Below, in pieces: positions 19,275-28,147 of a stretch of DNA of 64,000 nt (positions within the stretch are counted from its first letter, which is position 1; each line of letters begins with the position of its first letter). The notes under the pieces were generated by a model that was not told the DNA's origin, did not search any database, and was given only the letters and a program-made list of their open reading frames with translations. This DNA is from Bacillus ndiopicus. Lineage in GTDB: Bacteria > Bacillota > Bacilli > Bacillales_A > Planococcaceae. The stretch lies in assembly GCF_000612805.1 (NCBI RefSeq), contig NZ_HG964405.1, positions 381,963 through 445,962 on the forward strand, read 5' to 3'. A program made the position numbers and the translations under genes.

Positions 19275-20036
19275 ATGTTACACCAATTTTCACGCAATGA
19301 GCTTGCTATAGGTAGTGAAGGATTAGCACTTTTAAAAAATACGACAGTTGCTATTTTAGGGGTAGGTGGCGTAGGCTCCTTTGCAGCGGAGGCATGTGCT
19401 AGAAGCGGTATTGGACGCATTATTTTAGTTGATAAGGACAATGTTGATATTACAAATGTAAATCGTCAATTAGTTGCTTATTTATCAACAGTTGGCAAAT
19501 CAAAATCAGCGGTGATGAAAGAACGCATCGCAGATATTAACCCTGAATGTGAAGTAATTGATATGCATATGTTCTATACAGAAGAAACATATGAACAATT
19601 TTTCGCACAAGGCATCGACTATGTTATTGATGCAAGTGATACAGTGATGTATAAAATTCATTTAATGAAAGAATGCTTAAAGCGCAATATCCCAATTATT
19701 TCGAGCATGGGTGCAGCTAATAAAATGGACCCTACACGCTTCCAAATTGCAGATATTTCAAAAACACACACAGATCCATTAGCGAAAGTAATTCGCACTA
19801 AGCTACGTAAAGAGGGAATTAAAAAAGGTGTAATGGTTGTCTTTTCAGATGAATCACCAGTTGTTGTACGTGAAGATGTTGTACAGCATGTTGGCAAGCC
19901 CGATGCCACAATCCGCAAAGCAAAAATGCCACCAGCATCGAACGCCTTTGTGCCATCTGTAGCTGGCTTAATCGCAGCAAGCTGGGTTATCAACACAATC
20001 GTTAAAGATATTCATATTGCGCGCGTGAATGACTAA
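19275..20036 (+). CDS. tcdA: tRNA threonylcarbamoyladenosine dehydratase
   Basis: 253-residue ThiF/E1-superfamily protein, orthologue of B. subtilis YrvM by position. The ATP-binding glycine motif is ILGVGGVGSFAAEACARSG and the ribose-binding region is LVDKDNVDITNVNRQ. It uses ATP to cyclise t6A37 in ANN-reading tRNAs to ct6A. Start at 19275 with CGGAGTGAG upstream. In B. subtilis it follows aspS and the 6S gene; here the nag operon lies between. Confidence 0.93.
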   Translation: MLHQFSRNELAIGSEGLALLKNTTVAILGVGGVGSFAAEACARSGIGRIILVDKDNVDITNVNRQLVAYLSTVGKSKSAVMKERIADINPECEVIDMHMFYTEETYEQFFAQGIDYVIDASDTVMYKIHLMKECLKRNIPIISSMGAANKMDPTRFQIADISKTHTDPLAKVIRTKLRKEGIKKGVMVVFSDESPVVVREDVVQHVGKPDATIRKAKMPPASNAFVPSVAGLIAASWVINTIVKDIHIARVND

Positions 20037-20063
20037 GTTTGAATTTCAATTATTAAAAAAGAA

Positions 20064-20106
20064 CGCATGGAATCAAGTCGTGAAAACTTGATTTTATGCG
20101 TTTTAT
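20064..20106 (+). terminator. Terminator after tcdA
   Basis: A 15-base stem, CGCATGGAATCAAGT with ACTTGATTTTATGCG (20064-20100, one mismatch or wobble), is followed by TTTTATTT. An almost identical stem lies at 45400-45443. Confidence 0.85.
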
Positions 20107-20112
20107 TTCTAT

Positions 20113-20256
20113 TCAATTTTTCATATCGATAAGCTTTTCGACTTCCAGTTTAAACATCGGCTTTGACATATCCTCGAAATTTTGAATGAAGGGATTATCC
20201 GCCTGTGAAACAAAATGACCATCTTCAGAAATTTTAATTTTTCCTTTATTTATCAA
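20113..20256 (-). CDS. Possible 47-residue small protein overlapping the DUF4288 gene
   Basis: An open frame begins at a TTG inside the last codons of the DUF4288 gene (11-base overlap) and runs 47 codons. The product has a balanced, coding-like composition (start INKGKIKISEDGHFVSQ; end FKLEVEKLIDMKN). No clear ribosome binding site exists, so it would need translational coupling. Alternatively it is the original tail of the upstream gene, separated by a frameshift. The function is not recognised. Confidence 0.45.
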   Translation of the reverse strand: MINKGKIKISEDGHFVSQADNPFIQNFEDMSKPMFKLEVEKLIDMKN

Positions 20257-20578
20257 GAGAATATAGCTCAATCACTTCGCTGGCTGTAATTGCCCCTTCA
20301 AATGGTAAAAAGCGGCTGTACACTTCTTTGAAATCTATGTCCTCCTCAAAGTCATCAACTAATACGAATATATCTAAAATCGTGACAAAACGCCAAGTCG
20401 TTTGTCCACCTAGCGCATTTTCATATGTTTCATCCACAAAATAATCACGTACTTTTTGTTCAATTTCATCTTTACTTGTTGCCTTAATTAAACGAATTGT
20501 TTCTTCAAATGTTTTACCTCCGTCTTGGTTGGGTATGACTATAGATTCCAGCAACACTTTTACAGAATAGACTTTCAT
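20246..20578 (-). CDS. DUF4288 domain-containing protein
   Basis: 110 residues, cytoplasmic, no membrane segment. The N-terminal VYSVKVLLESIV followed by an ATSKDEIEQKVRDYF segment fits the DUF4288 family, whose function is not known. A strong AAGGAGGT lies seven bases before the ATG. It stands alone on the minus strand between tcdA and the MarR-opp operon, with a small coding-like frame overlapping its end. Confidence 0.75.
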   Translation of the reverse strand: MKVYSVKVLLESIVIPNQDGGKTFEETIRLIKATSKDEIEQKVRDYFVDETYENALGGQTTWRFVTILDIFVLVDDFEEDIDFKEVYSRFLPFEGAITASEVIELYSLDK

Positions 20579-20924
20579 GATAGACCTCCTTAAATCCTTT
20601 TAATTATTTTACTCTCAAGATAATTTCATCATATCGCCAACTATATCATAATGAAATTTGCGGTTTTCTGTAATTTATTTTTATATTATCCAAAAACCTT
20701 ACCAATAATCTCCGCCATTTAATATTAATTTTAAACTTTGATATAATAGGTGGTTTGTAGGTGAGCGTTACATTACAATTTATGGTGTGATGTTACTATA
20801 TTATATGGAAATGGAAATGAAGTGTAAAAAATATTAGTAGAATTGGAGTTTTATAATGAAAAAAAGACAAAGAAGTGATGTTTTTACTTAAAACGGAGGG
20901 TGCAAAATAAAAATGTTAAAAAAA
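20579..20924. other. Upstream region of the MarR-opp operon, no supported gene
   Basis: AT-rich. A -10-like TATAAT lies near 20741. An ATG with GGAG upstream (20855) opens an 11-codon frame that stops at 20890, too short to call a gene. No recognised RNA. Confidence 0.4.
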
Positions 20925-20957
20925 TTAGTTGACATATTCAACTAATTTCACTATCGT
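20925..20957 (+). promoter_or_regulatory. marR/opp promoter with inverted-repeat operator
   Basis: Perfect inverted repeat TTAGTTGA (20925-20932) and TCAACTAA (20938-20945), five bases apart. It covers a TTGACA -35 box (20929-20934), with TATCGT 17 bases downstream as a weak -10. The dyad length and its overlap with the -35 fit autorepression by the MarR protein encoded next. Confidence 0.65.
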
Positions 20958-20980
20958 ATAGGAAAGGAAATTTAAAGATT

Positions 20981-21415
20981 ATGAAAATTCAATTAATAGA
21001 GGATGTAAAGCATTTTAATCGTTTTTATACAAGAGCAATTGGGATATTTAATCTATATAACAGCTCAAGTAAATATTCTGCAACAGAAGCGATGATTTTG
21101 TATGAAATTAAAAATACCGAAGATTGTACCGCAAGTTATTTATCTGAATATTTTCAGTTGGATAAAAGTACTATTAGCAAAGCTTTAAGCAAGCTATCAA
21201 AAAATTCACTAGTCAATAAAAAAGTGTATGAGCAAGATAAACGAGTTCAAATACTTTTTTTAACAAAAGAAGGGGAGGATGTTTTAAATTATTTAGCATC
21301 TGAAGCAAGTAATGTGGTAGGGAATATTGTAGAAAACGTAACAGATGCAGAGGCAATCGATTTATTAGAAGCGATGAAAGTTATAGAAAGAATTTTGAAG
21401 AAACAGCTTGAATAG
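20981..21415 (+). CDS. MarR family transcriptional regulator
   Basis: 144 residues with the winged-helix segment YFQLDKSTISKALSKLSKNS and the wing KKVYEQDKRVQILFLTKEG, typical of MarR dimers. It is the first gene of the operon; the lipoprotein gene begins 13 bases after its stop. It probably senses a small ligand related to the transported peptide and controls its own operon through the dyad at 20925-20945. Confidence 0.9.
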   Translation: MKIQLIEDVKHFNRFYTRAIGIFNLYNSSSKYSATEAMILYEIKNTEDCTASYLSEYFQLDKSTISKALSKLSKNSLVNKKVYEQDKRVQILFLTKEGEDVLNYLASEASNVVGNIVENVTDAEAIDLLEAMKVIERILKKQLE

Positions 21416-21428
21416 GGAGGGCATGAGA

Positions 21429-23003
21429 ATGAAAAAATATGTATTACCCATTTTTTTACTTGTTGTTTTATTTATTTTAACTGCATGTACAGAAGGCACT
21501 TCAGAGCAACCTGGAAAATCTAATAATACCGATTCCACAACAAACTCTTCAGGTAATAAAGTAGAAAGTAAGAAAGATAGTATCGTTATCGGATTTGAAG
21601 CAGATGCGGGAACATTAATTGCTAATACAGATGTGAACTATGCAACAGATGCACAAATTCGTAATATATATGACCCATTGATTACGCGAGATAGTAAAAC
21701 AGGTAAGTACATCCCTTTTTTAGCTGAATCTTGGGAAAGTCTTGATGAGTTGACATGGAGAATAACTGTAAAAGAGGGCGTGAAATTCCATAATGGCGCG
21801 GATTTCAATGCAGAGTCTGTAAAATTTAGTATCGATTATATATTAGACGAAAATAACGGCTCATTTTATCGCTCGCGTTGGGCAAATATTAGTGAAGTAG
21901 AAGTTATTTCACCAACAGAGGTTGAAATTCGTACATCAGTTCCATTCCCGGGCTTAATCGAACGTATAACAGGTGATTTATTAATTTTAGAGCCAGGCTA
22001 TGTTGCTGAGGTTGGGAAAGATGAGGCGGCTAAAAAGCCAGTTGGTACAGGGCCTTATAAATTTGTAGAGTGGTCACGTGATAATTATTTAAAATTAGAA
22101 GCATTCGAAGAATATTGGAATGGAGCACCGTCAATTAAGCAAGTAGAATTCCGCTATATCCCAGAGTTCAGCTCACGTTTATCAGCATTTTTAAGCGGAG
22201 AAATTGATTTGTTTAAAAATATTCCAGTTGATTCAGTGCAAAGTGTAGAGGCGGATGCCAATTCAAAAATTGCAGAAGTATCTTCGTCTCGAATCAACTA
22301 TTTAGCACTAAATACACACTATAAAGGTCCGCTACAGGATGAAAAAGTTCGTCTAGCTATTAATTATGCTGTAGATGTTGATGAATTAATTTCAGCAATT
22401 TTAAATGGACATGCGACAAAAATGACAGGTCCATTATCGAAAATCAACTCCAACTACACAGAGACTACAGACTATAGCTATGATGCGGATAAAGCAATTG
22501 CTTTATTAAAAGAAGCTGGTTATGCGCCAGAAGATATTACATTGACTTTAGATACACCAAATGGGCGTTATCCAATGGATGCACAGGTTGCCCAGGCGAT
22601 TGCCGCACAGCTTCAACGTATCGGGATTAAGGTGAATGTACAGGTAAATGAATGGGGCACTCATCTAGAAAAAATTCGAAACCGAGAAATGAAGGATATG
22701 TATATTTTAGGATGGGGACCTGCGTTTGAGCCAGACTCTACTATATTCGATTTATTTACTCAAAATGCGCCATACAGCGGTTTCTATGATGAGGCAATCG
22801 AAAAAGAGATTGTTGAAGCAACGAAGATTTTCGATAATGCGAAGCGTAAAGAAGCATACAACAAAATCCAACATTTATTAGTAGACACAGCTGCATGGGT
22901 TCCATTATGGCAGCAAGGAGATTTATATGCTGTTCGTAAAGATTTGAAATTTGAGCCTCGTGTAGATGAAGAAATAAAAGTATTTGAGATGTCTTGGGAA
23001 TAA
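21429..23003 (+). CDS. ABC transporter substrate-binding lipoprotein (SBP_bac_5, Opp/Dpp type)
   Basis: 524 residues. Lipoprotein signal peptide with lipobox LTAC (Cys20), a Ser/Asn-rich linker, then the family-5 peptide-binding fold (YDPLITRDSKTG, WRITVKEGVKFHNG, KKPVGTGPYKF). Membrane-anchored outside the cell, it binds a peptide or related compound for the permease encoded downstream. The start at 21429 is chosen because GGGAGGG lies 8 bases away; earlier in-frame starts overlap marR. Ligand not predictable; two downstream hydrolases suggest a modified or N-acylated peptide. Confidence 0.92.
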   Translation: MKKYVLPIFLLVVLFILTACTEGTSEQPGKSNNTDSTTNSSGNKVESKKDSIVIGFEADAGTLIANTDVNYATDAQIRNIYDPLITRDSKTGKYIPFLAESWESLDELTWRITVKEGVKFHNGADFNAESVKFSIDYILDENNGSFYRSRWANISEVEVISPTEVEIRTSVPFPGLIERITGDLLILEPGYVAEVGKDEAAKKPVGTGPYKFVEWSRDNYLKLEAFEEYWNGAPSIKQVEFRYIPEFSSRLSAFLSGEIDLFKNIPVDSVQSVEADANSKIAEVSSSRINYLALNTHYKGPLQDEKVRLAINYAVDVDELISAILNGHATKMTGPLSKINSNYTETTDYSYDADKAIALLKEAGYAPEDITLTLDTPNGRYPMDAQVAQAIAAQLQRIGIKVNVQVNEWGTHLEKIRNREMKDMYILGWGPAFEPDSTIFDLFTQNAPYSGFYDEAIEKEIVEATKIFDNAKRKEAYNKIQHLLVDTAAWVPLWQQGDLYAVRKDLKFEPRVDEEIKVFEMSWE

Positions 23004-23034
23004 AAAGTGCGACTTAAAAGTAACGTAAGCAACT

Positions 23035-23072
23035 TTACCTCGGTTAACTTTGGACAAGGGTTAACCAGGTAA
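23035..23072 (+). promoter_or_regulatory. Intercistronic hairpin after the binding-protein gene
   Basis: TTACCTCGGTTAAC pairs with GTTAACCAGGTAA, with one bulged base. There is no T-run. Such structures after a binding-protein gene commonly stabilise its mRNA and give more binding protein than permease. Confidence 0.6.
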
Positions 23073-23132
23073 GCTTGCCACGTAAATATGAATAAATAGT
23101 CGTAAATGCACTTTGTCTACAGGAGGGATTTT

Positions 23133-24050
23133 ATGCTAGATTTTGTCGTTAAACGTTCATTACAAGTAATTATCGTTGTTTTTTTAGCTTTAACGGCTGT
23201 TTTTTTTCTAATTCGGCTTTCTGGTGACCCTACAGCATTATTTTTGCCACCAGACACATCAAGAGAGCAAATTGAAGAATATCGAGAAATTTTAGGATTT
23301 AATCGTCCTTTGTATGTGCAGTATGGTGAATTTGTTGGAAATGCGATTCAAGGGGACTTTGGACAGTCCTTGCGTTCAGGCGAAAGTGCATTAGGGCTTG
23401 TCTTGGCACGCTTACCTGCAACATTCCAATTAGCCTTTTCCGCATTGTTTATTTCTTTGCTTATATCAATTCCTCTGGGCGTTTTGGCAGCGTATAAACG
23501 AAATTCAATATTTGATAGAATTGCAGTTGCTGCAACGGTTGTTGGGCAGGCCATCCCTAGCTTTTGGCTAGGTCTGCTATTAATATATACATTTGCTGTA
23601 AGCTTTTCACTTTTACCATCAAGTGGTGGTGGCAGTATTGTTCACTTAATATTGCCTAGTGTGACATTGGCGACATATAGTATTGCGCGCTTTACTAGAT
23701 TTACACGCTCTACAATGCTTGATGTATTGCGCAAAGATTATATTCGAACAGCGAAGGCTTCTGGAGCACCTACAGGAAGTTTAGTGCTTAAATATGCCTT
23801 GAAAAACTCATTAATCCCTATTATTACTTTAGTAGCACTTGATTTAGGTACATTATTAGGTGGTGCAGTTGTCGTGGAAATGGTGTTTGCTTGGCCAGGA
23901 GTTGGTAGGTTGTTATTACAATCATTGCTAAATCGTGATTTTCCAATTGTATTAGCTGGCGTATTTATCATTGCGTTTATTTATTCAATCGTCAATTTTA
24001 TTGCAGATATTTTATACGCGTACGTTAATCCACAAATTCGAGTGAAGTAG
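23133..24050 (+). CDS. ABC transporter permease (OppB/DppB type)
   Basis: 305 residues with about six membrane helices, an N-terminal signal-anchor helix and the extracytoplasmic segment FGQSLRSG usual for DppB/OppB. The cytoplasmic ABC-interaction loop is around DYIRTAKASGAPTGSLVLKY. Start at 23133 with GGAGGG; the in-frame ATG at 23106 has no site. First of two permease subunits. Confidence 0.92.
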   Translation: MLDFVVKRSLQVIIVVFLALTAVFFLIRLSGDPTALFLPPDTSREQIEEYREILGFNRPLYVQYGEFVGNAIQGDFGQSLRSGESALGLVLARLPATFQLAFSALFISLLISIPLGVLAAYKRNSIFDRIAVAATVVGQAIPSFWLGLLLIYTFAVSFSLLPSSGGGSIVHLILPSVTLATYSIARFTRFTRSTMLDVLRKDYIRTAKASGAPTGSLVLKYALKNSLIPIITLVALDLGTLLGGAVVVEMVFAWPGVGRLLLQSLLNRDFPIVLAGVFIIAFIYSIVNFIADILYAYVNPQIRVK

Positions 24051-24059
24051 GTGAGCGTA

Positions 24060-24953
24060 ATGACTACAAAGAGTGAAGTGAATGTAGTAAAAGGAAGTAC
24101 ACGAAGAAAAAGCTTGCGAATTACAAATTTTTTTAAAAAGCTACTAGGGAATTGGAGTGGTTTTGTAGGATTTGTGATTATTTTTTTATTAATAATTATC
24201 AGTATTTTCGGAAAACAAATCGCCCCATATGACCCTATGTATACAGATTTCACAAAAAAATTGCTCCCTCCTTTAACGGAAGGGCATTTACTAGGGACAG
24301 ATCAATTAGGAAGGGATGTGCTTTCACGAATAATTGTTGGTGCTAGAGTATCTGTCATTATTGGGCTTGTCACAGTATTAGTTGCAGGCACATTTGGCAC
24401 GATTGTAGGCATCATCTCAGGGTATTTTAGAGGATGGATTGATGTTGTATTAATGCGAATTGTTGATGTACAGCTCAGCTTCCCATTTATTTTATTAGTG
24501 CTTGTTGTAAGTGCTATTACGGGAACGGGCTTACGAAATATTATTATTTCTTTAGCAATAGGTGGCTGGGTAATTTTTGCCCGCGTTATTCGAAGTGAAG
24601 TTTTGGCAATACGGGAAAAGGAATTTATTACAGCATGTGTTGCTACAGGAGTAAAGCGCTCACATATTTTGTTTAAGCATATTTTACCGAACTTAATAAC
24701 ACCAATTATTATTTTAGGCTCGCTGCAAATTGCTACATATATTATTGCTGAGGCATCCATTAGCTTTTTAGGATTCGGTGTACAACCACCTGCACCAGCT
24801 TGGGGAAATATGCTGAGTGAGGGGAAAGACTATATCTTTAGCTCTTGGTGGTTAATCACATTCCCTGGTATTGCAATTTTAATAACAGCATTAGGCGTCA
24901 ATTTATTTGGTGATTGGTTAAGAGACACATTAGACCCAGAGTTTGTAGAGTAG
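24060..24953 (+). CDS. ABC transporter permease (OppC/DppC type)
   Basis: 297 residues with an N-terminal OppC_N segment, then five to six helices. HLLGTDQLGRDVLSRII and EFITACVATGVKRSHILFKH are the usual DppC landmarks. GTAGGTGAG lies before the ATG, and the gene begins 9 bases after oppB. Partner of the preceding permease in the inner-membrane channel. Confidence 0.92.
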   Translation: MTTKSEVNVVKGSTRRKSLRITNFFKKLLGNWSGFVGFVIIFLLIIISIFGKQIAPYDPMYTDFTKKLLPPLTEGHLLGTDQLGRDVLSRIIVGARVSVIIGLVTVLVAGTFGTIVGIISGYFRGWIDVVLMRIVDVQLSFPFILLVLVVSAITGTGLRNIIISLAIGGWVIFARVIRSEVLAIREKEFITACVATGVKRSHILFKHILPNLITPIIILGSLQIATYIIAEASISFLGFGVQPPAPAWGNMLSEGKDYIFSSWWLITFPGIAILITALGVNLFGDWLRDTLDPEFVE

Positions 24954-24961
24954 GTGATGTG

Positions 24962-25951
24962 ATGACGAATTTATTAGAAGTAAATAACCTGAATATTTGT
25001 TTTCGAAATGGGAAAAGCATAACTCAGCCAATACGCAATGTTAATTTTACCGTTAGGAGCGGAGAAATATTAGGAATAGTGGGAGAATCAGGCTGTGGCA
25101 AAAGTGTAACATCGCTAGCAGTTATGGGATTGCTTCCGCCAAAATCGAGCGAAATCACAAAAGGCGAAATTATTTTCAATGAGCAGCATATTGAAAAAAT
25201 GTCAGAAAAGCAGTTGCAAAATATACGTGGCAACGAAGTATCCATGATTTTTCAAGAGCCGATGACATCATTAAACCCTGTATTTACAATTGGTCAGCAA
25301 CTGATGGAGCCTCTAAAGCAGCATAAAAGCTTAACAAAGGTGCAGCGTAAAGAACGTATCATAGAGGTGCTTAAACAAGTTGGTATTCCACGAGCGGAAC
25401 AAATTATTGATGAATATCCGCACCAGCTTTCAGGTGGTATGCGACAGCGTGTAATGATTTCGCTAGCGCTTTTATGTGAACCAAAATTATTAATCGCAGA
25501 TGAGCCAACAACTGCTTTAGATGTAACAATTCAAGCGCAAATTTTAGAGTTGCTAAAGCGTATTATTGCTGAAACAAATATGAGCATGATGCTTATTACA
25601 CACGATTTAGGTGTTATTGCTGAAATGTGTCATCGAGTTGTTGTTATGTATGCAGGGAGTGTTGTTGAAGAAGCTTCAGTGGAGGAGCTGTTTGATAATC
25701 CATTACATCCTTATACAAAAGGCTTGCTAAAGTCGCTTCCTAGCCAAAATGAACGAAAATCGGCTCTCTACTCAATTGCTGGTCAAGTACCAAGGCCAAA
25801 CGAATTAGGACAGGGCTGTGCCTTTGCTAATCGTTGTGAGTTTGCAACAGAACGTTGCTTGACAGCAGCGCCGCCTGTTTTCAGTGTTGCACAACATAAA
25901 GCTAAATGCTGGCTTTTGGATGAAACAGTAGGGGGTGTCTTTAGTGAGTAA
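24962..25951 (+). CDS. ABC transporter ATP-binding protein (OppD/DppD type)
   Basis: 329 residues. Walker A GESGCGKSVT, signature LSGGMRQRV, Walker B LLIADEPTTALD, and the C-terminal Opp/Dpp extension with cysteines (CAFANRCEFATERC) that in this family can bind an Fe-S cluster. Start at 24962 after AGGTGATG; longer frames overlap oppC. One of two ATPases driving import. Confidence 0.94.
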   Translation: MTNLLEVNNLNICFRNGKSITQPIRNVNFTVRSGEILGIVGESGCGKSVTSLAVMGLLPPKSSEITKGEIIFNEQHIEKMSEKQLQNIRGNEVSMIFQEPMTSLNPVFTIGQQLMEPLKQHKSLTKVQRKERIIEVLKQVGIPRAEQIIDEYPHQLSGGMRQRVMISLALLCEPKLLIADEPTTALDVTIQAQILELLKRIIAETNMSMMLITHDLGVIAEMCHRVVVMYAGSVVEEASVEELFDNPLHPYTKGLLKSLPSQNERKSALYSIAGQVPRPNELGQGCAFANRCEFATERCLTAAPPVFSVAQHKAKCWLLDETVGGVFSE

Positions 25952-26930
25952 AGAACGATTATTATCTGTCAGTGGTTTGAAAAAGTATTTTGAAATTAGT
26001 CAAGGAATGTTTAAGCCTAAAATTGTTGTAAAAGCGGTTGACGATGTTTCTTTCGATATTTATAAAGGTGAAACATTTGCTCTAGTAGGAGAATCGGGCT
26101 GCGGCAAATCAACAACCGGAAGGACAATATTAAAATTAACTGAACCAACGGCGGGGGAAGTGCTATTTAAAGAACAAAATATCGCGAAACTATCCTATGA
26201 AACAATGCGTAAGCTTCGTAGTCAAATGCAAATGGTGTTTCAAGATCCATATGCTTCGTTGAATCCTAAAAAAACAATTCAACAAATTTTAATGGAGCCT
26301 TTAAATGTTCATAAAAAATTTGAACCACATGAAAGATTAAATAAAATTATTGATATTTTAAAGGTTGTTGGTTTATCTGAAGCGCATTTACATCGCTATC
26401 CACATGAATTTTCTGGCGGTCAAAGGCAGCGTATTGGAATAGCAAGGGCAGTTATTTTAAATCCGGATTTTATTGTAGCTGATGAGCCTGTTTCAGCTTT
26501 GGATGTTTCTGTGCAGTCACAGGTAATTAATTTAATGCTAGAAATTCAAAAAAAGCTTCAACTCACATATTTATTTATATCACATGATTTAAGTGTGATT
26601 CAGCATATGACAGACCGTGTTGCGGTTATGTATTTAGGGAGAATCGTTGAAATAGCGAATACCGAGGAATTATTTGCTAGCCCAAAACACCCATATACAC
26701 AAGCATTATTATCGGCAGTACCAATTAGCCATCCAAAGGAAAAACGGGAACGTATTGTACTAGAGGGAGATGTTCCAAGCCCAGCAAATCCACCGAGTGG
26801 ATGTACGTTTCATCCGCGCTGTCGCTTCGCTAGTGATATTTGTAAGCAAATAGCACCAAGTGCAGTGGCATTTTCCGATACGCATATGGCTACTTGTCAT
26901 TTATATAATCTAGAGGGGGAAAAGAAATGA
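25944..26930 (+). CDS. ABC transporter ATP-binding protein (OppF/DppF type)
   Basis: 328 residues. Walker A GESGCGKSTTG, signature FSGGQRQRIGIA, Walker B FIVADEPVSALD, and the C-terminal cysteine motif CTFHPRCRFASDIC. GTG at 25944 overlaps the end of the oppD-type gene, with GGGGG eight bases upstream; an earlier GTG at 25935 lies too close to that site. Second ATPase of the importer. Confidence 0.94.
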   Translation: MSKERLLSVSGLKKYFEISQGMFKPKIVVKAVDDVSFDIYKGETFALVGESGCGKSTTGRTILKLTEPTAGEVLFKEQNIAKLSYETMRKLRSQMQMVFQDPYASLNPKKTIQQILMEPLNVHKKFEPHERLNKIIDILKVVGLSEAHLHRYPHEFSGGQRQRIGIARAVILNPDFIVADEPVSALDVSVQSQVINLMLEIQKKLQLTYLFISHDLSVIQHMTDRVAVMYLGRIVEIANTEELFASPKHPYTQALLSAVPISHPKEKRERIVLEGDVPSPANPPSGCTFHPRCRFASDICKQIAPSAVAFSDTHMATCHLYNLEGEKK

Positions 26931-28105
26931 TTTTATCAATTCCAAACTATGAATTTAAAGAGCGTCAAGGGAAGTTTGTACAAAAGATGCAGGACAAGGG
27001 CTGCGATACGGCAGTTATTTATGCAGTAGCCGATATTTTTTATTTAACAGGATTCCATTTTCACCCAACTGAAAGACCGATTGCTTTATTTGTTGATACA
27101 CAAGCAGAATTTCATTTATTTGTACCTGCATTAGAGGTGGAGCATGCAGAGGAATATGCCGTTATTAGTAAGGTATATTCATACCCTGAATATCCAGGCA
27201 TCAAGCATCCAATGGAATATTTTAAAGAGGTGCTTATTGCTCATAGCTTTGAAAATAAGACAATTGGCTATGATGCCATGGGTTACGGCTCCTCGATGGG
27301 GTATCGTGGGCCAACGATGGATACATTTATCAAAGCAAAAGAATTTATATCTTTAAAATGGCTAGTTGAGGAGATGCGCTATGTGAAGTCAGCAAATGAG
27401 ATTGAATTAATAAAAGAATCTTGTCGCTGGGGTAACTTGGCTCATCGCCTACTACAAAAATATTCAAAAGCGGGATTCAGTGAAATTGAAATTACAACAC
27501 GCGCATCCTCAGAGGCAACTGCTGCAATGGTTGAAACATTGGGTGGGGATTATAAGCCACATGGCTCACCGGCACATGCCATTTTCCGTGGTCAAATTGG
27601 ACCAGAATCTGCATTCCCACATGCTGTGACACAAAATATTATTCTAAAAAAAGGAGACACACTTGTAACGGGGGCAGGAGCTGATATTTTCGGTTATAAG
27701 AGTGAGCTTGAGCGAACAATGTTTGTGGAAGAGGCATCTGCTGATCAAGAAAAATATTTCAACTATATGTATGAGGCACAAGAGGTTGCTTTTAAACATA
27801 TTAAACCAGGAATTGAGTGTAGGGAAGTGGAGGAAGCTGTACAGCAATACTTTATTGAGCAAGGCATCACACAGCTAACGCGCCACCATACAGGACACAA
27901 TATCGGCATTCTTGGCCACGAAGGTCCGTTCTTAGACTTAGGAGATACAACAGTTATTGAAGAGGGCATGGTATTTACTGTTGAGCCAGGCATTTACGTA
28001 CCAGGCTTAGGTGGATTTAGACATTCTGATACGGTTGTTGTTACAAAGGATGGAATTGATATGCTAACTTATTACCCTCGTGACTTAGCGTCATTAATTT
28101 GCTAA
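26927..28105 (+). CDS. M24-family (Xaa-Pro peptidase/creatinase fold) protein with altered metal site
   Basis: 392 residues: an N-terminal creatinase-like domain (about 1-150) and a C-terminal pita-bread domain. Of the five usual metal ligands, Asp253, the His in HHTGHNIGILGHE and Glu353 are recognisable. The second Asp appears as Glu260 (YKSELERT), and the last Glu is Ser367 (FRHSDT instead of R-x-E-D). It may be a creatinase-like C-N hydrolase or a peptidase with an unusual site. The ATG overlaps the oppF-type stop, so it belongs to the importer operon and probably acts on the imported compound. Confidence 0.82.
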   Translation: MILSIPNYEFKERQGKFVQKMQDKGCDTAVIYAVADIFYLTGFHFHPTERPIALFVDTQAEFHLFVPALEVEHAEEYAVISKVYSYPEYPGIKHPMEYFKEVLIAHSFENKTIGYDAMGYGSSMGYRGPTMDTFIKAKEFISLKWLVEEMRYVKSANEIELIKESCRWGNLAHRLLQKYSKAGFSEIEITTRASSEATAAMVETLGGDYKPHGSPAHAIFRGQIGPESAFPHAVTQNIILKKGDTLVTGAGADIFGYKSELERTMFVEEASADQEKYFNYMYEAQEVAFKHIKPGIECREVEEAVQQYFIEQGITQLTRHHTGHNIGILGHEGPFLDLGDTTVIEEGMVFTVEPGIYVPGLGGFRHSDTVVVTKDGIDMLTYYPRDLASLIC

Positions 28106-28147
28106 TATTTAAAATAGTTAGAAAAATAGTTTTAGGGGGATATAAGA

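Noticed and set aside
24302-24760. 152-codon minus-strand frame within the OppC-type gene
   Set aside because: Antisense shadow of a membrane-protein gene; Thr/Ile-rich composition is typical of such shadows.
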